The position numbers and the translations under genes were made by a program. The notes beneath the pieces were generated by a model. The model ran no database searches. It was not told the DNA's origin and saw only the letters and a list, made by a program, of their open reading frames with translations. A DNA stretch of 64,000 bases from Streptomyces sp. KL109B (GTDB lineage: Bacteria > Actinomycetota > Actinomycetes > Streptomycetales > Streptomycetaceae), in the NCBI RefSeq assembly GCF_030766935.1, contig NZ_JASERL010000008.1, positions 186,001-250,000 on the forward strand, read 5' to 3'. Position 1 is the stretch's first letter, and each line of letters begins with the position of its first letter. Positions 7,970 through 16,189 of the stretch are shown one piece after another.

Positions 7970-8565
7970 GCCGCGTAGGACGCGTGGAGCGCAGCACCAA
8001 GGAGACCTCGGTCCTCGTCGAGATCGACCTCGACGGCACCGGAAAGGTCGACGTGTCGACCGGGGTCGGCTTCTACGACCACATGCTCGACCAGCTCGGC
8101 AAGCACGGCCTGTTCGACCTCACGGTGAAGACCGAGGGCGACCTGCACATCGACTCGCACCACACCATCGAGGACACCGCCCTCGCCCTCGGCGCCGCCT
8201 TCAAGCAGTCGCTCGGCGACAAGGTCGGCATCTACCGCTTCGGCAACTGCACCGTCCCGCTCGACGAGTCCCTCGCCCAGGTGACCGTCGACCTGTCGGG
8301 CCGCCCGTACCTCGTGCACACCGAGCCCGAGAAGATGGCGCCGATGATCGGCGAGTACGACACGACGATGACCCGGCACATCCTGGAGTCCTTCGTCGCA
8401 CAGGCGCAGATCGCGCTGCACGTCCACGTCCCGTACGGGCGCAACGCGCACCACATCGTGGAGTGCCAGTTCAAGGCGCTCGCCCGCGCCCTGCGCTACG
8501 CCAGCGAGATCGACCCGCGCGCGGCCGCCGCCGGAATCCTCCCCTCCACGAAGGGTGCCCTCTAA
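7966..8565 (+). CDS. hisB: Imidazoleglycerol-phosphate dehydratase
   Basis: HisB (199 aa) dehydrates imidazoleglycerol phosphate to imidazole-acetol phosphate. This is the monofunctional form; there is no fused histidinol-phosphatase. The diagnostic manganese-binding motifs are GFYDHMLDQLGKHG, DSHHTIEDTALALG and NAHHIVECQFKALARAL, and the N-terminal GRVERSTKET is typical. It starts in the hisC stop and is followed three bases later by a small membrane-protein gene. Confidence 0.97.
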   Translation: MSRVGRVERSTKETSVLVEIDLDGTGKVDVSTGVGFYDHMLDQLGKHGLFDLTVKTEGDLHIDSHHTIEDTALALGAAFKQSLGDKVGIYRFGNCTVPLDESLAQVTVDLSGRPYLVHTEPEKMAPMIGEYDTTMTRHILESFVAQAQIALHVHVPYGRNAHHIVECQFKALARALRYASEIDPRAAAAGILPSTKGAL

Positions 8566-8568
8566 GCC

Positions 8569-8733
8569 ATGAACGGCCTCGCGACCGTCCTCATCGTTGT
8601 TGGCCTGTTCCTGCTCGGCGGCGTCTACTCGTTCGTCAAGCAGGGCATGGGCAAGAGCCTCGTCACGCTGCTCTCCATCGGCGCGGGCATGTGCCTCGTC
8701 GCGGGCGTGCTGCGGCTCGACTACTGGAGCTGA
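8569..8733 (+). CDS. 54-residue membrane protein inside the his operon
   Basis: A short gene between hisB and hisH encodes MNGLATVLIVVGLFLLGGVY, then SFVKQGMGKSLVTLLSIGAG and MCLVAGVLRLDYWS. Two hydrophobic segments (about 4-19 and 31-47) joined by a short basic loop predict a small two-helix inner-membrane protein. Spacing is three bases from hisB and two bases to hisH, so it is clearly part of the operon. I recall such a small protein at the same place in other Streptomyces his operons, but know no function for it. Confidence 0.8.
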   Translation: MNGLATVLIVVGLFLLGGVYSFVKQGMGKSLVTLLSIGAGMCLVAGVLRLDYWS

Positions 8734-8735
8734 TC

Positions 8736-9383
8736 ATGGCCTCCGCCACAAGCAAGAAGGTCGTGGTCTTCGACTACGGCTTCGGGAACGTACGTTCCGC
8801 CGAGCGCGCCCTCGCCCGCGCGGGCGCCGACGTGGAGATCACCCGCGACTACGACAAGGCCATGAACGCCGACGGGCTGCTCGTGCCCGGCGTCGGCGCG
8901 TTCGCCGCCTGCATGCGGGGCCTGAAGGAGGCGCGCGGCGACTGGATCGTCGGCCGCCGCCTGGCCGGTGGCCGCCCCGTGATGGGCATCTGCGTCGGCA
9001 TGCAGATCCTCTTCGCGCGCGGCATCGAGCACGGCGAGGAGGCCGAGGGCCTCGACGAGTGGCCCGGCGTCGTCGAACCGCTGAAGGCCGACGTCGTCCC
9101 GCACATGGGCTGGAACACCGTGGACGCCCCGCAGGGCTCCCAGCTGTTCGCCGGTGTCGACACCGACGAGCGCTTCTACTTCGTGCACTCGTACGCCGTG
9201 CAGAACTGGGAGCTCGAAGTCCACAACCCCACGATGCGTGCGCCCAAGGTCACCTGGTCCACGCACGGCGGCCCGTTCGTCGCCGCCGTCGAGAACGGCG
9301 CGCTGTGGGCGACGCAGTTCCACCCCGAGAAGTCCGGCGACGCCGGAGCGCAGCTGCTGAAGAACTGGATCGGAAGCCTTTAG
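8736..9383 (+). CDS. hisH: Imidazole glycerol phosphate synthase, glutaminase subunit
   Basis: HisH (215 aa) supplies ammonia from glutamine to HisF. It is a class I glutamine amidotransferase: the nucleophile is Cys86 in GICVGMQILF, the oxyanion strand is PGVGAFAACM, and the His-Glu pair lies in TQFHPEKSGDAG. The ATG at 8736 follows the small membrane-protein stop by two bases. priA follows two bases after its stop and hisF comes after that, so both synthase subunits are encoded together. Confidence 0.96.
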   Translation: MASATSKKVVVFDYGFGNVRSAERALARAGADVEITRDYDKAMNADGLLVPGVGAFAACMRGLKEARGDWIVGRRLAGGRPVMGICVGMQILFARGIEHGEEAEGLDEWPGVVEPLKADVVPHMGWNTVDAPQGSQLFAGVDTDERFYFVHSYAVQNWELEVHNPTMRAPKVTWSTHGGPFVAAVENGALWATQFHPEKSGDAGAQLLKNWIGSL

Positions 9384-9385
9384 CC

Positions 9386-10117
9386 ATGAGCAACAAGCTC
9401 GAACTCCTCCCCGCCGTCGACGTCCGCGACGGACAGGCCGTCCGCCTCGTGCACGGCGAGTCCGGCACCGAGACCTCCTACGGCTCCCCGCTGGAGGCCG
9501 CCCTCGCCTGGCAGAACTCGGGCGCCGAGTGGCTGCACCTCGTCGACCTGGACGCCGCGTTCGGCACCGGCGACAACCGCACCCTGATCTCCGAGGTCGC
9601 GAAGGCCATGGACATCAAGGTCGAGCTGTCCGGCGGCATCCGCGACGACGACTCGCTCGCCGCCGCCCTCGCCACCGGCGCCACCCGCGTCAACATCGGC
9701 ACCGCCGCCCTTGAGGACCCCGACTGGGTCGCGAAGATCATCGCCGAGCACGGCGACAAGATCGCGGTCGGCCTCGACGTGCGCGGCACGACGCTGCGCG
9801 GCCGCGGCTGGACCCGCGACGGCGGCGACCTGTACGAGACCCTTGAGCGCCTCAACTCCGAGGGCTGCGCCCGCTACGTCGTCACCGACATCGCCAAGGA
9901 CGGCACGCTCCAGGGCCCGAACCTGGAGCTGCTGCGGAATGTCTGCTCGGCGACGGACCGCCCGGTCGTCGCCTCCGGCGGCGTCTCCTCCCTCGACGAC
10001 CTGCGCGAGATCGCGTCCCTCGTCCCGCTCGGCGTCGAGGGCTCCATCGTCGGCAAGGCGCTGTACGCCAAGGCGTTCACGCTGGAGGAGGCGCTGGAGG
10101 CGGTGGCCGCCGTATGA
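9386..10117 (+). CDS. priA: Bifunctional ProFAR/PRA isomerase PriA
   Basis: The 243-residue (beta-alpha)8 barrel of the HisA family. In Streptomyces and mycobacteria this protein isomerises both ProFAR (histidine) and phosphoribosylanthranilate (tryptophan), replacing TrpF. Visible: LLPAVDVRDGQAVRL with the first catalytic Asp (Asp12), GGIRDDDSLAAAL, VGLDVRGTTLRGRGW and VTDIAKDGTLQGPN with the second catalytic Asp, and VVASGGVSSLDDL. No trpF lies in the trp region 7-13 kb downstream, consistent with dual function. The stop overlaps the hisF start. Confidence 0.93.
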   Translation: MSNKLELLPAVDVRDGQAVRLVHGESGTETSYGSPLEAALAWQNSGAEWLHLVDLDAAFGTGDNRTLISEVAKAMDIKVELSGGIRDDDSLAAALATGATRVNIGTAALEDPDWVAKIIAEHGDKIAVGLDVRGTTLRGRGWTRDGGDLYETLERLNSEGCARYVVTDIAKDGTLQGPNLELLRNVCSATDRPVVASGGVSSLDDLREIASLVPLGVEGSIVGKALYAKAFTLEEALEAVAAV

Positions 10118-10869
10118 GCCTCGCGGTGCGCGTGATCCCCTGCCTCGACGTGGACAACGGCCGCGTCGTCAAGGGCGTCAACTTCCAGAACCTGCGCGAC
10201 GCGGGCGACCCCGTCGAGATGGCGAAGGTGTACGACGCCGAGGGCGCCGACGAGCTGACGTTCCTGGACATCACCGCGTCCTCCGGCAACCGCGAGACCA
10301 CGTACGACGTGGTGCGCCGCACCGCCGAGCAGGTCTTCATCCCGCTCACCGTCGGCGGCGGCGTGCGCACGGCGGAGGACGTCGACAAGCTGCTGCGCGC
10401 CGGGGCGGACAAGGTCGGGATCAACACGGCCGCCATCGCCCGCCCGGACCTCATCCGCGAGATCGCCGAGCGCTTCGGCCGCCAGGTGCTCGTCCTGTCG
10501 GTGGACGCGCGCCGCACCCCCGAGGGCACTTTCGAGGTGACGACGCACGGCGGCCGCAAGTCCGCCGGGATCGACGCCGTCGAATGGGCGCACCAGGCCG
10601 CCGAGTTGGGCGCGGGCGAGATCCTGCTCAACTCGATGGACGCCGACGGCACCAAGGACGGCTACGACATCGAGATGATCGAGGCCGTCCGGGGGCACGT
10701 GTCGGTGCCGGTGATCGCCTCCGGCGGCGCGGGCAAGCTCGCGGACTTCCCGCCGGCCGTCGCCGCGGGCGCCGACGCGGTGCTCGCCGCGTCCGTGTTC
10801 CACTTCGGCGATCTGCGCATCGGCGAGGTCAAGGACACGCTGCGCGAGGCGGGACACCCCGTCCGCTGA
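10114..10869 (+). CDS. hisF: Imidazole glycerol phosphate synthase, cyclase subunit
   Basis: HisF (251 aa) is the cyclase barrel partner of HisH, forming imidazole glycerol phosphate and AICAR. The catalytic aspartates are in VIPCLDVDNGRVVKG (Asp12) and LLNSMDADGTKDGYD. The phosphate-binding loops LTVGGGVRTAED and VIASGGAGKLADF are present. The start overlaps the priA stop by four bases. It is the last his gene in this operon; hisG, hisE and hisN are not in the window and hisI is 5 kb away. Confidence 0.97.
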   Translation: MSLAVRVIPCLDVDNGRVVKGVNFQNLRDAGDPVEMAKVYDAEGADELTFLDITASSGNRETTYDVVRRTAEQVFIPLTVGGGVRTAEDVDKLLRAGADKVGINTAAIARPDLIREIAERFGRQVLVLSVDARRTPEGTFEVTTHGGRKSAGIDAVEWAHQAAELGAGEILLNSMDADGTKDGYDIEMIEAVRGHVSVPVIASGGAGKLADFPPAVAAGADAVLAASVFHFGDLRIGEVKDTLREAGHPVR

Positions 10870-10938
10870 GGACACCCCTCCCGGGGCTCAACTTCCGTAC
10901 GACACTGGTGATTTCGCCGATGCGCGTGCCGGGGACCC

Positions 10939-10977
10939 GGCGCCACCGTGGTCGCAGTCAGTGACCACGGCGGCGCC
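10939..10977 (+). terminator. Terminator-like hairpin after hisF
   Basis: Arms at 10939-10953 and 10963-10977 pair at 14 of 15 positions around a nine-base loop. It sits 70 bp after hisF and before the cutinase-like gene. There is no T-run, which is usual for Streptomyces hairpin terminators. Confidence 0.65.
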
Positions 10978-11018
10978 CCCGGGACGGACGCCGCCCTCCC
11001 CGAGAGGAACGCGTCATC

Positions 11019-11963
11019 GTGCAGCAGCACACCAGTGCGGCGCCCCCCGTGCACGGCAGGCGAGCCGCGAGCAAGGTCCGCAGTAAATTCCGAACCCGCC
11101 TCGTCCGTACGGGACTTGCCACCCTCCTCGCGCTCGGCGGCCTCGCCACCCAGCAGGCCCTGACCGCCGAGGCGGCCGAGAACCCGTACGAGCGCGGCCC
11201 AGCGCCGACCGTCTCCAGCATCGAGGCATCCCGCGGCTCCTACGCCGTCTCGCAGACCAGCGTGTCCTCGCTGAGCGTGAGCGGATTCGGCGGCGGCACC
11301 ATCTACTACCCGACGTCGACGGCGGACGGCACGTTCGGCGCGGTCGCGATCTCGCCGGGCTACACCGCGTACCAGTCGTCCATAGCCTGGCTGGGCCCGC
11401 GCCTCGCCTCGCAGGGCTTCGTGGTCTTCACCATCGACACGAACACCACGCTCGACCAGCCCGACAGCCGCGGCCGCCAACTCCTGTCCGCGCTCGACTA
11501 CTTGACGCAGCAGAGCTCGGTACGCGGCCGCATCGACACGAGCCGGCTCGGCGTCATGGGCCACTCCATGGGCGGCGGCGGCACGCTGGAGGCGGCGAAG
11601 AGCCGTCCCTCGCTCCAGGCGGCGATACCCCTGACCGGCTGGAACCTCGACAAGACCTGGCCCGAGATCCAGACCCCGACGCTCGTCGTGGGCGCCGACG
11701 GCGACACCATCGCCCCGGTCGCCTCGCACTCGGAGCCCTTCTACCAGAGCCTGCCGGGCTCACTGGACAAGGCGTACCTGGAACTGCGGGGCGCCACGCA
11801 CTTCACCCCGAACACGTCCAACACCACGATCGCCAAGTACAGCATCTCCTGGCTCAAGCGCTTCATCGACAACGACACCCGGTACGAGCAGTTCCTCTGC
11901 CCACTGCCGAGTTCGAGCCTGACGATCGCGGAGTACCGGGGCAACTGCCCGCACACGTCGTGA
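11019..11963 (+). CDS. Secreted cutinase / polyester hydrolase-like enzyme
   Basis: A 314-residue alpha/beta hydrolase with a twin-basic N-terminus and signal peptide (about 1-53, hydrophobic TGLATLLALGGLA, AEA end). The mature part begins NPYERGPAPT and closely resembles Thermobifida cutinases and actinobacterial PET-hydrolase-type enzymes: SGFGGGTIYYP, AISPGYTAYQSSIAWLG, nucleophile Ser183 in GHSMGGGG, Asp229 in GADGDTIAPV and His261 in GATHFTPN. Cys294 and Cys310 would make the C-terminal disulfide. Oxyanion residues Tyr115 and Met184 are present. The start is GTG with AGAGGA upstream. Expected to act outside the cell on cutin-like or other polyesters; polyester activity is inferred from family resemblance. 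Confidence 0.9.
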   Translation: MQQHTSAAPPVHGRRAASKVRSKFRTRLVRTGLATLLALGGLATQQALTAEAAENPYERGPAPTVSSIEASRGSYAVSQTSVSSLSVSGFGGGTIYYPTSTADGTFGAVAISPGYTAYQSSIAWLGPRLASQGFVVFTIDTNTTLDQPDSRGRQLLSALDYLTQQSSVRGRIDTSRLGVMGHSMGGGGTLEAAKSRPSLQAAIPLTGWNLDKTWPEIQTPTLVVGADGDTIAPVASHSEPFYQSLPGSLDKAYLELRGATHFTPNTSNTTIAKYSISWLKRFIDNDTRYEQFLCPLPSSSLTIAEYRGNCPHTS

Positions 11964-12004
11964 CGTTACGTCACATGAGGTGTGCGTGAGCACAGTGTCC
12001 TGCG

Positions 12005-12034
12005 GCGCCGGTTGGGATTCCTCCCAACCGGCGC
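12005..12034. promoter_or_regulatory. Perfect 13-bp inverted repeat next to the luxR promoter
   Basis: GCGCCGGTTGGGA, loop TTCC, TCCCAACCGGCGC. It abuts a promoter candidate (CTGCAC at 12034-12039, 17-bp spacer, TAGCGT at 12057-12062) for the LuxR gene, and lies 41 bp after the cutinase stop. It could be an operator, a terminator or both; the touch with the -35 box favours an operator role. Confidence 0.6.
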
Positions 12035-12056
12035 TGCACGTGCGGTGGTTGGCCCC

Positions 12057-12062
12057 TAGCGT
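12057..12062 (+). promoter_or_regulatory. -10 box (TAGCGT) of a leaderless promoter
   Basis: TAGCGT ends seven bases before the ATG at 12070, placing the predicted transcription start at or next to the start codon. No ribosome binding site precedes that ATG, which supports a leaderless transcript and decides the start. Confidence 0.55.
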
Positions 12063-12069
12063 GCGACGG

Positions 12070-14031
12070 ATGAGCGGAAGATCCGTGCTGTTGCTGGCCG
12101 CCGCCGCGTACGAGAGCGACCCCGAAGGGCCCGGCGTCGACGCGGGACTCGTGCTGCGGGCCGCCGCGGCGGCCGGGCTCGGAGCGGACGCCCTCGACGC
12201 GGCCGAGCGCGCCGGGCTGCGGCGCACCCCCGACGGGCGGCTGCGACTGCCGGGCAGACGCAGGCTCTACGAGGCCGTGGACCCGGAGCGGCGCAGGGCC
12301 GCGCACCGGTTGCTGGCCGCCGCGGCGACGGGGGAGCGGCAGCGTTCGGCGGGCCTGCTGCACCGGCTGCTCGGCGCGAGCTACCCCGACGCCGGACTCG
12401 GCACGGAACTCGCCGCGGCGCGGGGCACGCCGCACGGCGAACGCAGCACGGCGCTCGCCCACGCGGCCCGCCTCGCCGACGACCCGGCGGTCCGCGCCGA
12501 GCGCCTGGTCGCGGCGGCGGACCACGCGCGCCTCGCGGGCCGCCCGCACCGCGCCCGCGAACTCCTGGATTCGGTGGGCGAGTTGGCGGTGACCGAGACC
12601 GTACGAGGGCGTGCCGCGCTGGTACGCGGACTGCTCGCGCTGCGCGACGGGCCGGTGGCGGACGCCCGCGAGTCCCTGCTGTTCGCGGCCCACCTGTGTG
12701 CGGGGCCGGACGCGCTGGAGGCCCGGCTCGGGGCGGCGGAGGCGTCGTGGGCGCTGGGCGACAGGGAGGGGTACCGGGAGGCGGTGGGGGCGGGGCCTGC
12801 CGGTGTGCGTGCGGTGGACTCCGTCCTCGTCGACTACCGGGTCGGCATGGCCGCGTCGCTCGGGGAGCGGGCCGGGGTGGGGCGGGTCGCGCTGCGGCGG
12901 GTCGTCGCGCGGTCCGTCGGGGAGCGGGAGCCGGGGGCGCTGACGCGGGCCGGGGCCGCCGCCCTCGTCGCCGGGGACGTCGAGGCGGCGTGCCGCCTTG
13001 GCAGCAGGGCGCTCGCGGCCGCGCGGGACCGGGGCGAGGGGGCCGAACTGCCGCGCGCCCTCGAACTGCTCGCCTACGGTGAGTTGCGCTCCGGGCGGCA
13101 CGTCCGCGCCCGTGCGCACGCCGAGGAGGGGGTGCGGGCCGCGCTCGGCGCCGGGCAGCGCAACGTTCTCGCCCACCAGCACGCCGTGCTCGCCCTCGTC
13201 GCCTCGCTCGACCGGGACGTCGACACCGTCGCCCGGCACGCCGGCGCGGCGCAGGAGGTCGCGGCCCGGCACGGGTTGGCGCAGGCCGCGACGCTCGCCC
13301 AGTGGGCGCTGGCCCGTGCCGACCTGGCGCGTGGTGACGCGGTGCGGGCGGCGGCCAGGCTCGGGCCGCTGGTCGGGGGCGGCTCGCGGCGCGGGCACTT
13401 CGGGGTGCGGATGCTGGCGGTGCCGTGCTGGGTGGAGGCCGCGGTCCTCGCGGGGGAGCCGGGTGGGGCGCAGGCCGCGCTCGGCGAGTTCGTGGTGTGG
13501 GTCGAACGGGGCCACGACCCACTGGGCCCGGCCCAACTCGCCCGCTGCCAGGCGTTGTTGGCGTTCGGGAACCCCGCCGTGGCGGAGTCCCGCTTCGAGG
13601 AGGCGCTGGCGCGGCACGAGGGGGCGGGCGGCGACTTCGAGCGGGCCCGCACCGCGGCGCTCTACGGCAAGTGGCTGCGCCGTACGCGCCGCCCGGCGCG
13701 GGCCCGTACGTTGTTGCGGGACGCGCTGGTGGCCTTCGAACGGTGTGGTGCGACGGTGTGGGCCGGGCAGGTGGCGGCGGAGCTGCGCGCCACGGGTGCG
13801 GCCCCGGCCGACCCCGAACCCCCCGGCCGTTTGTCGGAGTTGACGCCCCAACAACTACGCATCGCGCGCTGCGTCGCGAAGGGCGACACCAACCGCGAGG
13901 TCGCCCGCCGCCTCTCCGTGAGCCCCCGCACGGTCGACCACCACCTCCGCAACGTCTTCGCCCAACTGGGCATCCGCTCCCGCGTAGAACTCGCCCGCCT
14001 GGTCGACCACACGGAGTCCCCGGTGACCTGA
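12070..14031 (+). CDS. LuxR-family regulator with TPR-like sensor region
   Basis: A 653-residue protein. The C-terminus (about 590-650) is a LuxR helix-turn-helix: LTPQQLRIARCVAKGDTNRE, VARRLSVSPRTVDHHL, QLGIRSRVELARLV. The rest is long alpha-helical Ala/Arg-rich repeats like those of LAL regulators. No Walker A or B motif is present, so it looks like a LAL protein lacking the N-terminal ATPase. The start is taken as ATG 12070 from a leaderless promoter. The adjacent cutinase gene ends about 100 bp upstream on the same strand and is a plausible target, as is autoregulation via the perfect inverted repeat at 12005-12034. Confidence 0.85.
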   Translation: MSGRSVLLLAAAAYESDPEGPGVDAGLVLRAAAAAGLGADALDAAERAGLRRTPDGRLRLPGRRRLYEAVDPERRRAAHRLLAAAATGERQRSAGLLHRLLGASYPDAGLGTELAAARGTPHGERSTALAHAARLADDPAVRAERLVAAADHARLAGRPHRARELLDSVGELAVTETVRGRAALVRGLLALRDGPVADARESLLFAAHLCAGPDALEARLGAAEASWALGDREGYREAVGAGPAGVRAVDSVLVDYRVGMAASLGERAGVGRVALRRVVARSVGEREPGALTRAGAAALVAGDVEAACRLGSRALAAARDRGEGAELPRALELLAYGELRSGRHVRARAHAEEGVRAALGAGQRNVLAHQHAVLALVASLDRDVDTVARHAGAAQEVAARHGLAQAATLAQWALARADLARGDAVRAAARLGPLVGGGSRRGHFGVRMLAVPCWVEAAVLAGEPGGAQAALGEFVVWVERGHDPLGPAQLARCQALLAFGNPAVAESRFEEALARHEGAGGDFERARTAALYGKWLRRTRRPARARTLLRDALVAFERCGATVWAGQVAAELRATGAAPADPEPPGRLSELTPQQLRIARCVAKGDTNREVARRLSVSPRTVDHHLRNVFAQLGIRSRVELARLVDHTESPVT

Positions 14032-14063
14032 CCCCGTGTCGCGCGGCACCGGGGGCCGGGCAA

Positions 14064-14112
14064 TTCAAGCCCCTGCGGCGATTGAGCAGCGGGGTCCGGG
14101 GCGGAGCCCCGT
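14064..14112. repeat. Dispersed palindromic repeat (copy 2)
   Basis: TTCAAGCCCCTGCGGCGATT, then GAGCAGCGGGGTCCGGGGCG, then GAGCCCCG. This is the inverted orientation of copy 1. It lies in the 204-bp gap between the luxR and pucR genes; the rest of the gap shows nothing distinct. Confidence 0.8.
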
Positions 14113-14235
14113 GGCGTAGGGGTGGATCCCGGTGTCGGGCGGCAGGCCTGACCTGCGGGTTTGCGGGAGGGGGTGGAGACCGACCGGCCGGTATGCCATT
14201 CTTCGGGCTCGAGGGACGAGCCGTGGAGGATCGTT

Positions 14236-15510
14236 ATGCCCGCGCATCTCGTACGTACCCGCCCCCAGCCCCACCCCACCGCCGGCACGGCCGCCGTCGC
14301 CGTACTGCACCGCGCCGCCCGCCCCCTCATGGGACAACTGGGCGCGCTCACCGACCGGTTGACCGCGGAGCTGTACGCGCGGGAACCGGCCTACCGCACC
14401 GAGATCGAGGCCGACCCCGCCCACGTACGCGCGGAGATCCAGCGCTCGCTGCGGCACAGCGTCGCCTCCCTCCTCGACCCGGCACTCAGCCGCGACGCCG
14501 CCCGCGCCTGCTCCGCCCGGATCGGCGCCGACCGCGCGGCCCGCGGCTTCCCGCTCGACGCCGTGTCGCACGCCTTCCGGCTGGGCGGCGCCCTCGTCTG
14601 GCAGGCCCTCGTCGACGAGGTGACCCTGCGCCACCCCGAGGACGCGCACCTACTGGTGCACCTCGCCGTCGACGTATGGAACTTCGTCGACGAACACTGC
14701 GCCCACGTCGCCGACTCCTACCGCCGCGCCGAACGCGAACTCGCCTGGCGGCGCGAGAACCGCCGCCGCCTGATGATCGCCGCCCTCCTCGACGGAGCCA
14801 CCCGCATCGCCGACCTGCCCGACGCCGCCACCGCACTCGACCTGCCGGAACGCGGCCGGTACGTCGTGCTGATCGCGTCCGGCGGCGGCCGCGCCACGCC
14901 CCGGCCCACCCTCCCGCACGGCGTACGCGCCGTATGGCACACCGCCGCCGGGGCGGAGCGCGCCATCGTCGGCCTCGCAGACCAGGAGGCCGATCAACTC
15001 GCCGCCGCGCTACGGGAGTTCTGCCAACGCGCCGCACCCGGCACACGCATCGGCCTCAGCCCCGCCGTCGAAGGGCTCGCCGCCGTCGGTGGCGCCCGGC
15101 GGCTCGCCGAGACCGCGCTGCGCATCTGCCCCGCCGACGGCGGCACCGTACTCCTGGACGAGCAGCTGCCCGCCGCGCTCGTCGCCGCCGCGCCCCGACT
15201 CGGCCGGATCCTCACCGACCGCGTCCTCGGCCCGCTGCTCGCCCTGCCCCCGGCCGACCGCACCCTGCTGCTCGACACCCTCACGGCCTGGCTGGACTGC
15301 GACGGCTCCGCGCAGCGCGCCGCCGCCCGCCTCTACTGCCACCGCAACACGGTCCTGAACCGGCTGCGCCGCTGCGAACAGCTCACGGGCCGCAGCCTCG
15401 CCCGCCCCGCCGACCTCGTCGAACTGGGCCTGGCACTGCACGCCCACCGACTCGTACAACCCGATGGCCCCGCAGGAGTGGCTACAGGCCCAGTGCCTTC
15501 GTCTCCGTGA
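14236..15510 (+). CDS. PucR/CdaR-type transcriptional regulator
   Basis: A 424-residue regulator. The N-terminal third (about 15-180) resembles the helical RsbRD-type sensory domain common in actinobacterial PucR proteins; a middle GGDEF-like degenerate region follows (about 215-330). The C-terminal PucR helix-turn-helix is clear: LLDTLTAWLDCDGSAQRAAA, LYCHRNTVLNRLRRCEQLTG. The ATG has GGAGGA 5-6 bases upstream. Target genes and ligand are unknown. Its last 29 bases overlap the 3' end of the convergent TIGR03085 gene. Confidence 0.85.
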   Translation: MPAHLVRTRPQPHPTAGTAAVAVLHRAARPLMGQLGALTDRLTAELYAREPAYRTEIEADPAHVRAEIQRSLRHSVASLLDPALSRDAARACSARIGADRAARGFPLDAVSHAFRLGGALVWQALVDEVTLRHPEDAHLLVHLAVDVWNFVDEHCAHVADSYRRAERELAWRRENRRRLMIAALLDGATRIADLPDAATALDLPERGRYVVLIASGGGRATPRPTLPHGVRAVWHTAAGAERAIVGLADQEADQLAAALREFCQRAAPGTRIGLSPAVEGLAAVGGARRLAETALRICPADGGTVLLDEQLPAALVAAAPRLGRILTDRVLGPLLALPPADRTLLLDTLTAWLDCDGSAQRAAARLYCHRNTVLNRLRRCEQLTGRSLARPADLVELGLALHAHRLVQPDGPAGVATGPVPSSP

Positions 15511-16117
15511 GCCGGTCGATCGCCGACTTCTCGCCGTCCATCTCCACGTCCGCCGACTCCTGCCGGCCGAACGCGAACATCAGCAGCTCCGAGGTCGCGC
15601 CCGTGACCGTGACCACGGGCGTGCCGCGGTGGGCCACCACCGTCTGGCCGTCGGGGCGGCGCAGCACCACGCCGACCGGCGCCTTGCGGCCCATCACCCG
15701 CGCCATCCGTTCCAGGCGCGACCACAGGACGTCGGAGAAGACCGGGTCGAGCTCGCGCGGCGTCCAGTCCGGCTGGGCGCGGCGCACGTCCTCGGTGTGG
15801 ACGTAGAACTCGACCGCGTTCGACGCCTCGTCGATCTGCTTGAGCGCGAAGGGCGAGAAGCGCGGCGGACCGGTGCGGATGAGCTGGATCAGCTCCTCGT
15901 ACGGCTTCTCCGCGAACTCGGCCTGCACCCGTTCCAGGCGTCCGGCGAGCTGCTTGATGAGGATGCCGCCGGCGGCGTCCGCGCGGCGCTCGCGCACCAC
16001 CACGTGCGCCGCGAGGTCCCGGGTGGTCCAGCCCTCGCAGAGGGTGGGGGCGTCAGGGCCCGACGCCTCCAACAGATCGGCGAGCAGAAGTCGTTCACGC
16101 TTGGCATGGGTCGACAT
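15482..16117 (-). CDS. TIGR03085 family metal-binding protein (MDMPI/DinB-like)
   Basis: A 211-residue protein of the mycothiol-dependent maleylpyruvate isomerase N-terminal superfamily, TIGR03085 subgroup. Family features: MSTHAKRERLLLADLLEASG, LCEGWTTRDLAAHVVVRERR (His of the metal site), EFYVHTEDVRRAQPDW and a C-terminal part with VVTVTGATSELLMFAFGRQ. Actinobacteria use such folds in mycothiol-linked chemistry, but this subgroup has no established reaction. The start is ATG 16117, divergent from hisI by 72 bp. Confidence 0.85.
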   Translation of the reverse strand: MSTHAKRERLLLADLLEASGPDAPTLCEGWTTRDLAAHVVVRERRADAAGGILIKQLAGRLERVQAEFAEKPYEELIQLIRTGPPRFSPFALKQIDEASNAVEFYVHTEDVRRAQPDWTPRELDPVFSDVLWSRLERMARVMGRKAPVGVVLRRPDGQTVVAHRGTPVVTVTGATSELLMFAFGRQESADVEMDGEKSAIDRLTETKALGL

Positions 16118-16176
16118 GCCAGTCAGCCTACGACCGGGGACGCCGCACCGGACAGTGGACGGCTTGCCCGGCGCGG

Positions 16177-16182
16177 CACAAT
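16177..16182 (+). promoter_or_regulatory. -10 box (CACAAT) of hisI
   Basis: CACAAT with GTGGAC 16 bases upstream (16155-16160). The distance to ATG 16190 is seven bases, matching a leaderless transcript and favouring this ATG over the one at 16181. Confidence 0.45.
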
Positions 16183-16189
16183 GGTCCCC

